The notes under the pieces: generated by a model
What the model was told of the DNA's origin: nothing
Database searches by the model: none
What the model saw: the letters and a program-made list of their open reading frames with translations, nothing else
Shown here: piece after piece, positions 45,985 to 57,796 of the stretch
How positions within the stretch are numbered: position 1 is the stretch's first letter
Layout of the letters: each line of letters begins with the position of its first letter
NCBI RefSeq assembly: GCF_000003815.2
Contig: NC_049987.1
Coordinates: forward strand, 1,872,428-1,936,427
From: Branchiostoma floridae
Lineage: Eukaryota > Chordata > Leptocardii > Amphioxiformes > Branchiostomatidae
Direction of reading: 5' to 3'
DNA length: 64,000 nucleotides
Made by a program: the position numbers and the translations under genes

Positions 45985-47166
45985 TTTCCCCGCAAAGACG
46001 TTTCCCCGTCAGATTTTTTTGGAGCATTCTTCGTTGTCATAGAGAATTCCCCGCCGTCGTGGGGATTCCCCGTCTGGACTATTCCTCGTCATCATGGGGC
46101 ATTCCCATTAGAGAATTCCCCGTCGTTGTTGGAGCATTCCCCGTCGGCATGCTTGTGGAAACACCGATGAACACTGTTACATGTACATTCTTTAGTTGAA
46201 AATGGCTAAAAATGACAAAATAAAAATTTTTGAAGTGATCTATAAAAGAAGTGTTGATGGGGTCCCGTGGTCATACATATATGTCCAATGTCATGCACCT
46301 CTGTGACAAATTTCAGGTCATTTGGTTTCAATACAAGGGCATAGGACTAGGAGCCCAAAATATAATTTTTTTAGTAAAAAAAAACAAATAGCTAGTTTTC
46401 AAGTAATCTATGGAGAATGTGTCCATGGGGTCCTGTGAGCATATGTTCAATGCACCTCTGTACCAAATTTCAGGTCATTTGGTTTCTATACAAGGGCATA
46501 GGGGCCAAAAATATACATTTTAGAAAAAAATTGCCAAAACCCTCAATATAACTAATTTTTTAAGTGACCTATGAAGAAAGTGTTGATGGGTTCCTATGCT
46601 CCTATGTCCAATGCACCTCTGTGCCAAATTTCAGGTTAATAGGTTGTAATATATACCTGAGGGCGCAGGGGCCCAAAATATACATATTTGGTCAATTTAA
46701 AAAAAGGACCCAAAACCCTAAATATCATAATTTCTAAGGCATCTATCAAAAAAGTGAACAAAAGTCTGGGGGTATTTGCTATCCCGACCTCCATGCCAAG
46801 TTTCAGCTCGTTTGGCCCCAAAATGAAAAAGTTGAATCAAATTGAACAGGATTGACTTGACAGGAGCAGGAGAAGAGACAAAGCAAAAAAAATATTGAAA
46901 ATCCATGCTGTTATACTAGTACTACAGTAGTATGGATTGCAATATAACAATATATTTCACCATACCTAACGTTATAGACGTAGACGGGGAAAACACCAGA
47001 CTGATCCGTGAATGAATATCTGTTGAAAAGACCAGACGGGGAATGCCCCAATGACGACGGGGAAAAAACGACGGGGAAAGCTCCAAGACGACGGGGAAAG
47101 CTCCAAGACGACGGGGGAAAAAGTGGGGAAAGCTCCAAGACGACGGGGAAACGTCTTTGCGGGGAA
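45985..47166. mobile_element. Foldback-like element with TTTCCCCGTC arrays at both ends
   Basis: The left end TTTCCCCGCAAAGACGTTTC is the reverse complement of the right end (GAAACGTCTTTGCGGGGAAA). Inside each end lie reiterated motifs: TTCCCCGTCGT on the left (46000-46150) and AAGACGACGGGGAAAGCTCC on the right (47050-47155). The middle holds about four diverged units of about 120 bases. It sits between units of the LRR-tail array. No coding capacity. Confidence 0.65.
46235..46830. repeat. Four diverged tandem units inside the foldback-like element
   Basis: Each unit has AAGT(G/A)A(T/C)CTAT..GTGTTGATGGG..CCAATGCACCTCTGT(G/A)CCAAATTTCAGGT..GGGCATAGG..CCAAAATATA, at about 46235, 46400, 46560 and (weakest) 46735. 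Confidence 0.65.
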
Positions 47167-47186
47167 ATCTCATGGAGCCACACAGC

Positions 47187-47905
47187 ACGTCGTGCGTCTC
47201 TCCCCCTCGCCACACTGCCTAACACCTACTGGCCATGGGGGATATCAGTGGAGGGAACCCGTAACACACCACGGCGTGCGTCTCTCCCCCTTGCCACACT
47301 GCCTAACACCTAATGGCCATGGGGGGTATCAGTGGAGGGAACCCGTAACACACAACGGCGTGCGTCTCTCCCCCTCGTCACACTGCCTAACACCTACTGA
47401 CCATGGGGGATATCAGTGTAGGGAACCCGTAACACACCACGGCGTGCGTCTCTCCCCCTTGCCACACTGCCTAACACCTACTGGCCATGGGGGATATCAG
47501 GGGAGGGAACCCGTAACACACCACGGCGTGCGTCTCTCCCCCTTGTCACACTACCTAACACCTACTGGCCAGGGGGGGTATCAGGGGAGGGAACCCGTAA
47601 CACAGCACGGCGTGCGTCCCTCCCCCTTGTCACACTGCCTAACACCTACTGGCTATGGGGGATATCAGGGGAGGGAACCCGTAACACACCACGGCGTGCG
47701 TCTCTCCCCCTTGTCACACTGCCTAACACCTACTGGCCATTGGAGTTACCTGGTGAGGGAACCCGTAACACAGCACGTCGTGCGTCCCTCCCCCTCGCCA
47801 CACTGCCTAACAGGATATCAGGGGAGGGAACCCGTAACACACCACGGCGTGCGTCTCTCCCCCTTGTCACACTACTTTACTTCTACTGGCCAGAGAAGAT
47901 CTCTC
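47187..47905 (+). pseudogene. Decayed paralogue of the LRR-receptor cytoplasmic tail, 9 x 84-bp repeats
   Basis: In the frame used by the intact gene at 52036-52665 each unit reads RRASLPLATLPNTYWPWGIS then VEGTRNTP. Three units have stops (the Tyr codon to TAA near 47310, Trp to TGA near 47398, a TAG near 47420) and unit 8 has an internal deletion, so this frame is broken. A 300-codon frame exists in another phase but encodes no recognised repeat. No LRR ectodomain or TM segment is found upstream. The sequence after the array resembles that after the intact gene, supporting a duplicated locus that lost its 5' part. Confidence 0.8.
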
Positions 47906-48116
47906 GATAGATCAACCACTACCGTACCATGTCTACAAAACGAAACATCTTAACCGTCTAACTGCAGTACCTTAAAAAGTGTTGACCTCCCAAAATCATT
48001 ACTGGCTTACTAATTATCACACGGATCCAACCATAACATATCATTTATGCTCTTACTCACAAACACAAAAGGCCAAAAAAACATAACCTTCTTGGCGAAG
48101 GTAAAACATTATGTAG

Positions 48117-48870
48117 AAGTTATTAGTCACGAAATTTTACAGTAGTGATTTTCAAACTGCTCTTGATTGTAACTCTGAACTGAGAAATCTTATGAAACAA
48201 TTTCCACCGGTGCCAAATAGTAATTACTAAAGCAACATGATATCATTACCACATACGTGTACGGGGTACTATAATAATAATGATGTTCAAACTTCCCTCC
48301 CTAACATTGATGTGTTACCAAGTGTCCATATCTTCATCAGAACAATTTCTAACAACATAATTACAAAACTTTGGTAACTGTGCCACTCTCATGAATATGC
48401 AAGGCAGTGTAATATGAATTTAGACCTCCCTTTAATGAATGAAATTAAGATGAAGTCATGTTGTTCCATGTAGAGGTAGTTATTGAAATGGATTTCAAAC
48501 TTTTTGTACAAACGAATGATGTTTGATCATATGATTAGAAACTTTTGGATAACAACCATACCACACTCTCAAAATTTCCCTCCCTTTCGATGATGTGCTG
48601 TCAAATGTTCATCAACTTTCTCAGAACATAATTACAGAAAGTTGTCAACTGTATCTCTGTAATAAAACGGAAACGTGAGTATTGTCTTTTTTTCTTCTTT
48701 TTGATTCAAACAACGCATGAAGTAATCAAAATGATATAGCATACGTAAATGTGAAGGTGGTAACTGAAATGACTTTCAACCTTTTCATTTTGATCAGAAA
48801 CGTTTTCCTCAGACAAATTCAAAGCAATATGATTACTTTGTTTTACCACATTTCGATTGTACCATGCATA
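48117..48870. repeat. Flank shared with 52920-53690 (copy A)
   Basis: Blocks such as GAAACAATTTCC, TCAGAACAATTT.TAACAACAT, AATTAC.AAA.CTTTGGTAA and CAA(A/C)(C/G)(A/A)CGCATGAAG occur in the same order as downstream of the LRR gene. Diverged but clearly collinear. Confidence 0.65.
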
Positions 48871-48899
48871 TTGACGAAGCTCTTGATCAAAATTATGTG

Positions 48900-49605
48900 G
48901 GAGGAAAACGAGTGAAACACAATCATTTATCAAGTGTTGGAGCAAGGAACTAGTCTCGTATCTTCTGGTCTCCGCGAAACTACATTTCGTGCATTTGGCA
49001 GTGCGAATGTGCCAGGAGCCTGTTATCGAGGTAGGCCGGTAGTTCATCCTGGGCATCGAGGGTATGCTTGTCGCTTGCTTTTAGCAGTGTCCCTCTTTCA
49101 TGGAATGATATCGTGCAGCTATGATCCCTGATATGCCAATAGGTTTTCACGAAGAAATTCAAGCAATTTACATCGAGAGCCTTCGCTTGTAAAATCACTT
49201 TGAATGTTTTTTCGTGACATGTAAGCTGTTAAGGATCACTGGGGTCCCTCTACAGCTAGAGATCACTTGGCAAAACGTTTCCAAAACACACCGGGGGACA
49301 AAATTTGCTAGCTCCACAATCTACGCGCGGCACGTCTCTTGTGAAAAAAAATATTATTACCACACCAATTTAATGCCTGAATCTTGCCACTAATCTATAA
49401 AATTCACATAATTTCAGGGGAAAAAAGCAGTATAGAAAACTTATATTCATTCTGGTCAAAGAGATATATTTACTAATGCGGAACAAAACAAAACTCAGTT
49501 GGCCGACAGCTTGTCATAAAGGTTTACATCTCGTACAGAGTACACAAACTTCAGGTAAGTGACAGATAGTTACTCGAATGAATTGTTTACCTGTGAACAG
49601 AGGGA
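48900..49605. other. 5' flank of the LRR gene, no other gene seen
   Basis: No exon support; presumed promoter region, with no TATA box I can assign confidently. Confidence 0.35.
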
Positions 49606-52600
49606 ATGTTTGCAAGAGGTGGTGCGAATAAGAACGCAAGATTTTTGTGTTTGCTTGTCTTGGTAGCTACCTGTACCTGCGCAGCTTCCAATGGCCGGCG
49701 GTTTCCTCAGTGTAAGAAAGCTAGATGGAGAGAGTGTGTGCCTGTCACAGACAAGCCGGGGAACGTATCCCCTGTTACTCCTGGCACATACGCATGTTTC
49801 ATGTGCGAGGCCCTAAACATGGGTGTTGCCACTAGAAGTCCTCTTCATTCTCTTGTCGGGGTCAATAGTGTCGCAGTAAGAGGATACCCATTCCATACCC
49901 TGATGGTAAAGAGCCTGACACAGCTCGAGCACTCTGTGGTCAATGTTTTGGCTTTGATCAAAGGAAAGATCACTGACGTGGAGAACAACACCTTCGCTGG
50001 GTTTTCAAGTCTCTACCAATTGTCGCTAGATTCTAACCTGCTTACGACTATCAGCCAGGCTTGGCTCACTGGCTTAGAGAAACTCTTGATACTAATTTTG
50101 TCCAACAACCACATCAAGCAGATATATCCAGGGAGTTTCTCGCACATAACACTCCTACATGTTTGGATCTAGAGAACAACAAGTTACAAGTTGTAGACCT
50201 TACCTGGCNNNNNNNNNNNNNNNNNNNNNNNNNNNNNNNNNNNNNNNNNNNNNNNNNNNNNNNNNNNNNNNNNNNNNNNNNNNNNNNNNNNNNNNNNNNN
50301 NNNNNNNNACTGGTTAGACCTGACTGGTAATGATATGTCATGTTTGGATGTTGACGTGCTCCAAGGACAGTCCGCTCTGTCTGTGTTCCATGTCAGCAGT
50401 GGTATGTTATCATCCGTTCATGACGCAAAGCCACATGGAATGGCTTGGAGCTTACACCGGTTCGCTGATATGAGGAGAGGGTCAGCAACATTAGTTGTTG
50501 AGGTGCGCCAGTTCCTCTTCTGTTCCAAGCAAAGTATTCTGCTACGAGAACTCTCGTTTGGGTGGACGTTAATAACGTCTTCGAAGATTGATCATCGTGA
50601 CTTCAAAGTGAGAGAAGTCCAACCTGGCAAATCATGTGGTATTTTGGACCGTTCACTCAGTATGATCTCTATCCAGGCCCCTGTGGTGATCTTGGCTACT
50701 GAGGGCTCTCTGGCAGACGAATTGGTCCCTAACATACATGATCTGTGTAGGCAGGCTTGGCTATACGATAGCGGTATTACAGTGGACCTGGTAGGTAGCT
50801 CAGTCTTTCGATTTGCTTCCCTCGACAGAGGAAAGACGTACTTTGGTGGTGTTGCCATGTCGTTTGCCCGAACACAAGACACATACACAAGCAGCACCAC
50901 AGAGTCTAGTTGCAGCCATAAGCAATCCAACTATACAGACGCTAACCATGACAACGTGACCTGCATTTTGCTCACCAGAAACGAACACACGGAGTTGTTC
51001 TTTACCACTCCCCCAGTGCAATGCCAGACGCACACAACACTAACCACTTACAGAACAGACACTGACCACTCCAGCAGCCAGACACTCTACTCTGAATACA
51101 CAGAGAAATACTACAAGTCCACAGAGCCGAGTGACAACTCTACACTGCAGATGAGTACAAAACCTGGACCAGAGGTACATACAGTAACAGATCATGTTCT
51201 CATCTCACTTATTGTCTTGACAGTAGTCAGTCTGGTCGTTTTGTCCCTTGTAGTCTTGGCATGGAAATTGTGCAATGCAGGTTTTTGCGCTAAGGATGAG
51301 AGCTCCATCGAGGATGTACACTTTTGGACAATCCCACCTGGGGTTGCCTTACCCGGCTTGCTGAGGTCGGCTTCCCTTCCTGACGTTTCAAGGAAGACGA
51401 CGTCGGATGGTCTAGGCTCTTGTAGGTCATTGCCTGCTGTCCTTCATTCCATCGAACCTACTTACAGCGAGATCCCAGATGACATAGCAGCTGCTCAGAG
51501 GCCTTTGCCTTGTCTCCCACATACATGCTGGGAGATTCCAGATGCCAGTATGGTCCGGTCAGCTTCTCTCCCTGTAGTAAGGTGCATTCGTGAGGACACC
51601 CGAGGCAGTGCGGCATTATCTAGGTCGTTGCCCACGCTCCCTGATCGTTTGTCCACTGCACAGCGCCCTCTGCCTGTCCTATCACACACTTACAGTGAGA
51701 TACCAGATGATGAGGAGAGCGGACCCGTGCCTTACTATGCTGATACTGCAGATTTTTCACGTCATCATGTTGTCACAAACAGGAGACAGAATCGACGGGC
51801 TTGCCCAGATAGCAACACAACCTCCAGTAGACACCTATCTGTAAGATTCCTGGCCTCATATGGGTCAAACGAACAGGCTAGGGCCCAACGTAGCAACATC
51901 TATATAAAGCCTCCAGAGGTCGAGCCCGTAAGAGCCCGTAGACAACAGAGGGCAGCTTCTGTGTCCCTGCCTGCTGACCAAGGTTTTGGTACGTACGTCA
52001 ACGTCACAGATGTGTCTCCTCATCCCGTCACACTGCGGCGTACGTCCCTTCCTCGCGCCACACTGCCTAGCACATATGTGCCATGTCAGATTTCAGGGGA
52101 GGAAACCCGTGTAACAACTCGGCGTGCGTCCCTTCCTCTAGTCAGACTGCCTAACACCTATATGCTATGTGAGATTTCAGGGGAGAGAACCCGTATAACA
52201 GGACGCCGAACGTCCATTTCTCCCGTCCCACTTCCTGACACCTATGTTCCATGTGAGATTTCAGGGGAGAGAACCCGTATAAGACCACGGCGCACGTCCC
52301 TTAATACCGTCACACTGCCTAACACCTACATGCTATGGGAGATTTCAGGGGCAAGAACCCATATAACACCACAGCGTACGTCCCCTTCCCTCGTCACACT
52401 GCCTAGCACCTACATGCTATGTGAGGTATCAGGGGAGAGAACCCGTGTAACGCCACAGCGTACGTCCATGTCCACACAGCCTAACACCTACTGGCCATGG
52501 GACATTCAAACCCAAAGAACACGACGAGTAACAGTAAGGCGTTTGTCCCTTCCTCTTCTCACAGTGTCTAACACCTACATGCCATGTGAGATAACTGGGG

Positions 52601-52665
52601 AGAGAACCCGAATGACACCCACCTTCACATCAACGGACACATATTGGCCATGGGGTATTCCATAG
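49606..52665 (+). CDS. Leucine-rich-repeat single-pass transmembrane receptor with repetitive phospho-motif tail (ectodomain interrupted by gap and frame break)
   Basis: The ATG at 49606 opens a signal peptide (FLCLLVLVATCTCAAS). A Cys-containing N-terminal region is followed by LRRs: NTFAGFSSLYQLSLDSNLLT, GLEKLLILILSNNHIKQI and, after a frame change near 50150, TCLDLENNKLQVVDLTW up to the gap at 50209. After the gap the frame runs from 50311 (WLDLTGNDMSCLD) to the TAG at 52665: C-terminal ectodomain, Thr/Ser-rich stalk, TM helix VLISLIVLTVVSLVVLSLVV (about 51196-51260) and a tail of about 460 residues. The tail has two TYSEIPDD motifs and ends in eight 28-residue repeats. The gene looks intronless. 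Gap size is arbitrary, so frames on its two sides cannot be compared. The frame break may be a sequencing error or real decay. A receptor function is inferred from architecture; the ligand is unknown. Confidence 0.8.
50209..50308. other. Assembly gap (100 N) inside the LRR gene
   Basis: Run of exactly 100 N between LRR coding blocks. It may hide further LRRs. Confidence 0.99.
52036..52662 (+). repeat. Coding 84-bp tandem repeats in the LRR receptor tail (8 units)
   Basis: Units start at about 52036, 52120, 52204, 52288, 52372, 52456, 52537 and 52621 (the last partial). The consensus in residues is RRTSL..V.LPNTYM.CEI followed by SGERTR.TP. Each unit keeps a Tyr in an NTY/STY/DTY context, and most keep RRxS, a basophilic kinase consensus. 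Unit 6 is 27 residues. Units are homologous to the 47187-47905 array. Confidence 0.9.
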
Positions 52666-52802
52666 AGCAATTCCACAGATGTATTCTTGACCAATTTGTC
52701 AATCTGCTCAAGTTATTCTTTTTAGGGCGTATGACAAAATTGCCCGAAAGCGTTCCAAACTAGTCGCTTAGGCGCCTACCCACTTAGGCCAGCGTGACAT
52801 TT

Positions 52803-52903
52803 CACACACACACACACACGCGCACACACACACAAACTCGCGCGCACTCACACGCACACACACACGCGCTTGCGCGCGCCTAACAGAGAGAGAGAGAGAG
52901 AGA
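52803..52903. repeat. (CA)n/(CG)n and (AG)n simple repeats
   Basis: Interrupted CA/CACG run at 52803-52868 and (AG)n at 52884-52903. Confidence 0.9.
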
Positions 52904-52919
52904 TTCTTGGCAACATAAT

Positions 52920-53690
52920 TAAGTCTTCTTGACGAAGCTGACAACATAAACTGAACATTTCATCCAAACTACGTACTCGTACTGAATGACACAGCATTCG
53001 CTTGCAGACGTCTCTTGATTGACAACATGTACTGAGAAACACAATGGAACAATTTCCGCCCACACATACGAGGTCTATTCAAATGAATTTCAACCTTTCC
53101 CTCCCTATTGATAATGTCAAATTTCCATTACTTCATCAAGACAATTTGTCAAAACATAATTGCAATACGTTGGTAATTTTGAAACAGACAGTTTGCGATG
53201 AATATTTAGACTTCCCCTGATTGAAACGACACATGATCATGGAGAAAACAAATGAAAAGAAGTAATATTTGTCCATTTAAACTTTGTGACTGAAATGACT
53301 TTCAAACTAATCGTTCCTACCATTGATGTTACTTCATATGCTTAGGACCTTTTTGAGACCAATTTCAAACAATATATTTTCAAATGACGATGTCAATTAT
53401 ATTAGACTTATGAATTTTCCTTCCTACCGATGATGTGTTTAAATAAAAATTCATTGATTTTACTAGATCATGATGAAAAAACGTTGGCAATTGTACCACG
53501 TTGATAAATTTGGAGATAAATATGTAGACTTTGAATGATTCAAATGACGCATGAAGAAACGCACATTGTAAAAAAGCTTCGTAACGAAAATGACATTTAA
53601 CCTCTTGATTATACGATTGATCCAAAACTTTTTTTCGTAGACAAATTTTCAGACATCATTGTTACGACACATATTGAAACAAATAAGCTT
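52920..53690. repeat. Flank shared with 48117-48870 (copy B)
   Basis: See copy A; the collinear blocks follow the stop codon of the LRR gene by about 300 bases, as copy A follows the decayed tail array. Confidence 0.65.
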
Positions 53691-56018
53691 TACCTAACTA
53701 GCACTAAGAGTTTGCGGGACTTATTTGAAGTTTGGTCCAACGGAAATTGACGCGTCACGTGACGCGACATCACCCACTGGTCATACGTTTCAGATAACCT
53801 GTGGTGGATATATTAGGCCATGTTGATTTGATTATACGGATGACATCGACCTACACATCAATTTTATGCCGTTTCCAAAAATAAAAAATAGAAGTTTTGA
53901 ACCACACAAAACAGCTGTAAAATGAGCATTTATGTGCCGTAAATCTAAATATGGATACTAATGACATAGAATGTCAAAACAAATTTCAACGTCAAAGAAG
54001 ATGTGAAAGAACAAAAATAAAAATCTAGTATTTCGTATACCTATCTTAGTATGTATACTTATAGTAATTTGTCAAATTTTTCTGACTACTTATGTTTTAT
54101 ACTGAAGGCAATTTTTGGCGAAACCTTTTTTTCTATTCGTACGATTGCCTCATTTTTGTGGTTTCAGAGGATGTCATCAAATGAACATGCCCTTACGAGA
54201 AAAGAAAAGAGAACCAATGTATAATATGACATTGTGTTGATACTCTTAGGTTTAAAAAATTAACATGACTGAAAAATTTTACATAATCTAATCCTGTGTG
54301 AAAGAGAGGTCTGTCATAACAGTCTTAGTATGGATTATCTTAACAACCTTTTTTGTCTTAAACATTTTGCAATTCAATTTCCTATACCATTTAAGGAGAA
54401 ATGTTACTACTAGAACGTTAAACTAAAACGCCTATCGTTGTTAAACGTATCGCTAGTTTGAATTCAGTGGCTGAGTAATGTCTAATTGTCTGTATAGGAA
54501 ATTTAGCCAAGTATTAGAGCAGTTTTAGCCATACTGTTATAAGAAGGGGTTCTAGAACATGAATCTGACCACTTCCTAAATGTGTAATGCCAACATATTT
54601 TCTTCACTAAGGAGAAAGAACTTTGCAAACAAAGGCTAAAAAAAGGTTGAATATCAATATTTTGATTTGTAGCGTTGTGTTAAGTATTTGGTGGTAAAAT
54701 ATTTCTGACAACAGCAACCTGATTAAATTCAAGTGTTGGTAGAAACATCGTTTGAATATGGTATATCATATGTAGGTGAAGTAGGATGTTACGTGGCAGC
54801 GACAGCCCGTCCATCATCATCATCATATCACATCCAGTCCAATGGTGAAATAAGTTGAAGGAATATTTTATAATTTTATGTAGAGCCAATGTTATGGGAT
54901 GTCCTTCATATCTAAAGCAGTGTTGTTTGGGCCTTATGTTGGAATTATTAGACTACAAACGAAAGCTGACAAAATCGTTAGCTGAATATGAATGGGAAAT
55001 ACTTTCTAGCGTTAGGTCAGGTGTTTCGCTGTGTTAATCCATGGCTTGCATATATAAGTATGAATAAATAGTAGTTTGTCACATAACAGCGGCCGTCAGT
55101 CAAATGACAAAATAGACTTATGAAAAATTGTGTCAAATTTATGGATCTTCAAAAGTACAATTTTTAACTGTTACAATAGAGTGTTGTTTAAGCCTTTTGT
55201 TGGGATTATCAGACTAATAGTGCTTGAACATTCAAGACAAAGAACTTTGCAACCTAGCGAAAGCTGAGAAAAAAGTGTTTGCTTAATATGAAGATACTTT
55301 CTAGCGCTGGCCACAAAACCTACTTGAAATCTACTGCTTGTGGCAATAAAACACAGATGTACAGAAGTATTAGAGTGTCATGAGACAACAGCAGCCAGTC
55401 CAATGGGGAAATAAGCTTAATGCATATTTTGTCCGCGGAGACAACTTGATGGAACTATCTTCAAACCTTGAATTTGTAACATTAACTCAATGAGCTGTGA
55501 CTGTCAGGCCTCAAAATATCGGAACAAAATATAAAATGATGCCATGTTAACGTTTGGGGAAAATCACAGGATCTTGTATTGACTTCAAATCTGCAGCTTG
55601 ATTTTTGTCAAGCTCATAGCTCATAATGATCACGGATTAAAACTACGTATTCAAGTGGCGTACGGAGATTTGCTGAATGTCAAGCTCGCACAGAAAATGT
55701 AGTTGGGAGTTCAACTCGCAGCATTCCTGTCAGGAACAGGTTTAAGGACAACCGCACCTTGAAGAAAGATTTGGAAGACAGTGCTGTGCACCCATTCGTC
55801 TGCTATGGAGAAGCCTTACCAGTTCTGAACATCCAAACGCTGCCTTAATTGTACATCACCATTTACAAAACTGATGTGGTACTTTATAATGTGCATTTTC
55901 ATACAGCACTGTACGCTCATAAACTTTCAACTCTTGAGGACACATACACCCTGCGACTAGAAAATAAAACTGCTGTAATAATTCCAGTCGCTTGATGAAG
56001 TTTCTTATTGCTTGCGGC
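53691..56018. other. Non-coding stretch, no gene seen
   Basis: AT-rich, no splice-supported exon. Two related blocks (about 54890-55070 and 55180-55330; GTGTTGTTT(G/A)..CCTT(A/T)TGTTGG(A/G)ATTAT) form a diverged direct repeat. A 42-codon plus frame near 55715-55847 has no recognised domain. Confidence 0.4.
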
Positions 56019-56118
56019 AATGATACAGTTCATTACGGGGCCACAGATGTATATGTCTCGGTCTCGGCTGCCTGGCAGGCCCGTGTGATGTACTGTCTGT
56101 CACATTATCAACATACAT

Positions 56119-56345
56119 TCAAGCATACAAAATACGTCCGTCATAACTAATAAATCCATCATATTTAACAACGGCGTGGTCCGATTCTACTGTACACGAC
56201 ATCCTAGCTGAGACATCTGTACCGGTCAGTGACTCATCATCTTGCACTATTTGGTACCGCTGTCTGCAAGGAGACTTAGCTTTCGTCTTCATCATTAATC
56301 GTCTGCAACAGAATGCTGACAAGACGGACGCTCATCTACAAGGCT
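56119..56345 (-). pseudogene. Possible Toll-like-receptor remnant (juxtamembrane to start of TIR)
   Basis: The minus-strand frame reads VLSAFCCRRLMMKTKAKSPC, RQRYQIVQDDESL and VVKYDGFISYDGRILYA then a stop. A CCRR-basic segment, an acidic D-D-E and YDGFISY match the TM end, linker and box 1 (YDAFVSY) of TLRs. No LRRs precede it and no TIR boxes 2 or 3 follow, so it would be a fragment. Confidence 0.35.
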
Positions 56346-57692
56346 ATGTGTTTACCTTTGGCAAAAATGACATGTACTTGTTATACCGAGGCTTTGATAT
56401 GTCTCAGCTCATGGTCTTTTCCCCGCAGAATTTGTCTATCCATTCTTCTTTCGGTTGACTGATGAAAATAACGTTAAAAACCTACATCCCCATTGAACTG
56501 GCGCCTGCTTCATGAAGCTGTTGAATAATAAATGAATGAATAATAAACCTAGCAATCTGCAAGGTTGCCGAGCCCCTTACAGCACATATATCTCTATTAT
56601 TCCCATGGTCATTATCCTTTAAAATTGTATGTTTTGGGGTCAATAGTAAAGAATGCCTGTTGTGCGATTGTTAGTTTTTTGGGACATTTATCTAGTAACA
56701 CGAAACAAATAAATATTTAAGGCATAGAAAACTGTTAGCTGGAAATATAGGTGCCATCAAATTATTAATTTTCCGAGTATTCAGCGGTCCATATAAATGT
56801 TATGCTTCAGTCAGCTTCTTGCTATATCATTTGCTTATATTTGTCATACAATATGTACATAGCTGTCACATAATATCTACATAGCTGATAATTGTTTATT
56901 CAATTAATAGTACGTCATCAATATCAGCTACAATGTATTTTTAAAGAATCATTTGTAAAGAAGGGTATTAGTCATAACGGCCATGTTTGAAAGGTATTAC
57001 AAAAATCGAAATATACTGTATGAATTGAATAATAACATACAAGTAGATAAACAGTCATATTTGTTACAAATTTAATAATGTATCTTAATGTTGTATGATT
57101 TATTTGGTTTTGTGTGATTCAATAATATATTTAATAAACTTAATCATCTTAACCACTATGTCAGCAGTATTAATTAATTATTATTGTCGGAATTTTCTTT
57201 TCTTAAATTTATAGAAATGTTGAGTAGATGCTGTGTTACATCGCGCATCCTATATATTGGAGCTAATGATATTACAACGCATCTCTTGAAAACAGTTGTG
57301 TATTTTTTACGTTTCTTTGCATCCTGCGGCAAAAAATAGCCAACATCAAGTTTATTATCAACCGACTCATCACAAAGATGTACTACAAGTTTACTACACA
57401 TCTCTATCATGTATCATCATACTGGGCTGTTCTGTTTAATAATTAAAGTGATACCACATATTGCACCTGAACTTGTGATCTTCCATGTTTTACTTGAGTC
57501 ATAATAGAAGAAAAGTTAGATGTGTGATGAAGGTTTTCGTCATCAGGTCGTTGAATATTCTCTTGGTGATATTACCTAGTTTCGGTAAGAACCTTGCATT
57601 AGGATGTGGGAATATATATATCACAGGTTATAACCATGGTTACCTGTCCTGGATATGATACTGAGTAAGTATGAGAGTGTTAGTAAGTGATT
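56346..57692. other. Non-coding stretch, no gene seen
   Basis: AT-rich; a 78-codon minus frame at 57410-57174 has no recognised motif or splice support. Confidence 0.4.
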
Positions 57693-57796
57693 ATGAGTGA
57701 GTGAGTGAGTGAGTGAGTGAGTGAGTGAGTGAGTGAGTGAGTGAGTGAGTGAGTGAGTGAGTGAGTGAGTGAGTGAGTGAGTGAGTGAGTGAGTGA
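57693..57796. repeat. (GTGA)n microsatellite
   Basis: About 25 near-perfect tandem GAGT/GTGA tetranucleotides. Open frames across it are artefacts. Confidence 0.97.

Noticed and set aside
46911-47225. Pro/Ser/Phe-rich minus-strand frames
   Set aside because: Product of the reiterated GACGGGGAA motif at the end of a foldback-like element.
47051-47953. 300-codon plus-strand frame
   Set aside because: It reads the 84-bp repeats in a different phase from the intact receptor tail; the homologous phase has stops, so the array is a decayed copy, not a new gene.
50592-51844. Minus-strand and alternative-frame ORFs across the LRR gene
   Set aside because: Shadows of the 776-codon plus-strand frame, which carries the TM helix and tail repeats.
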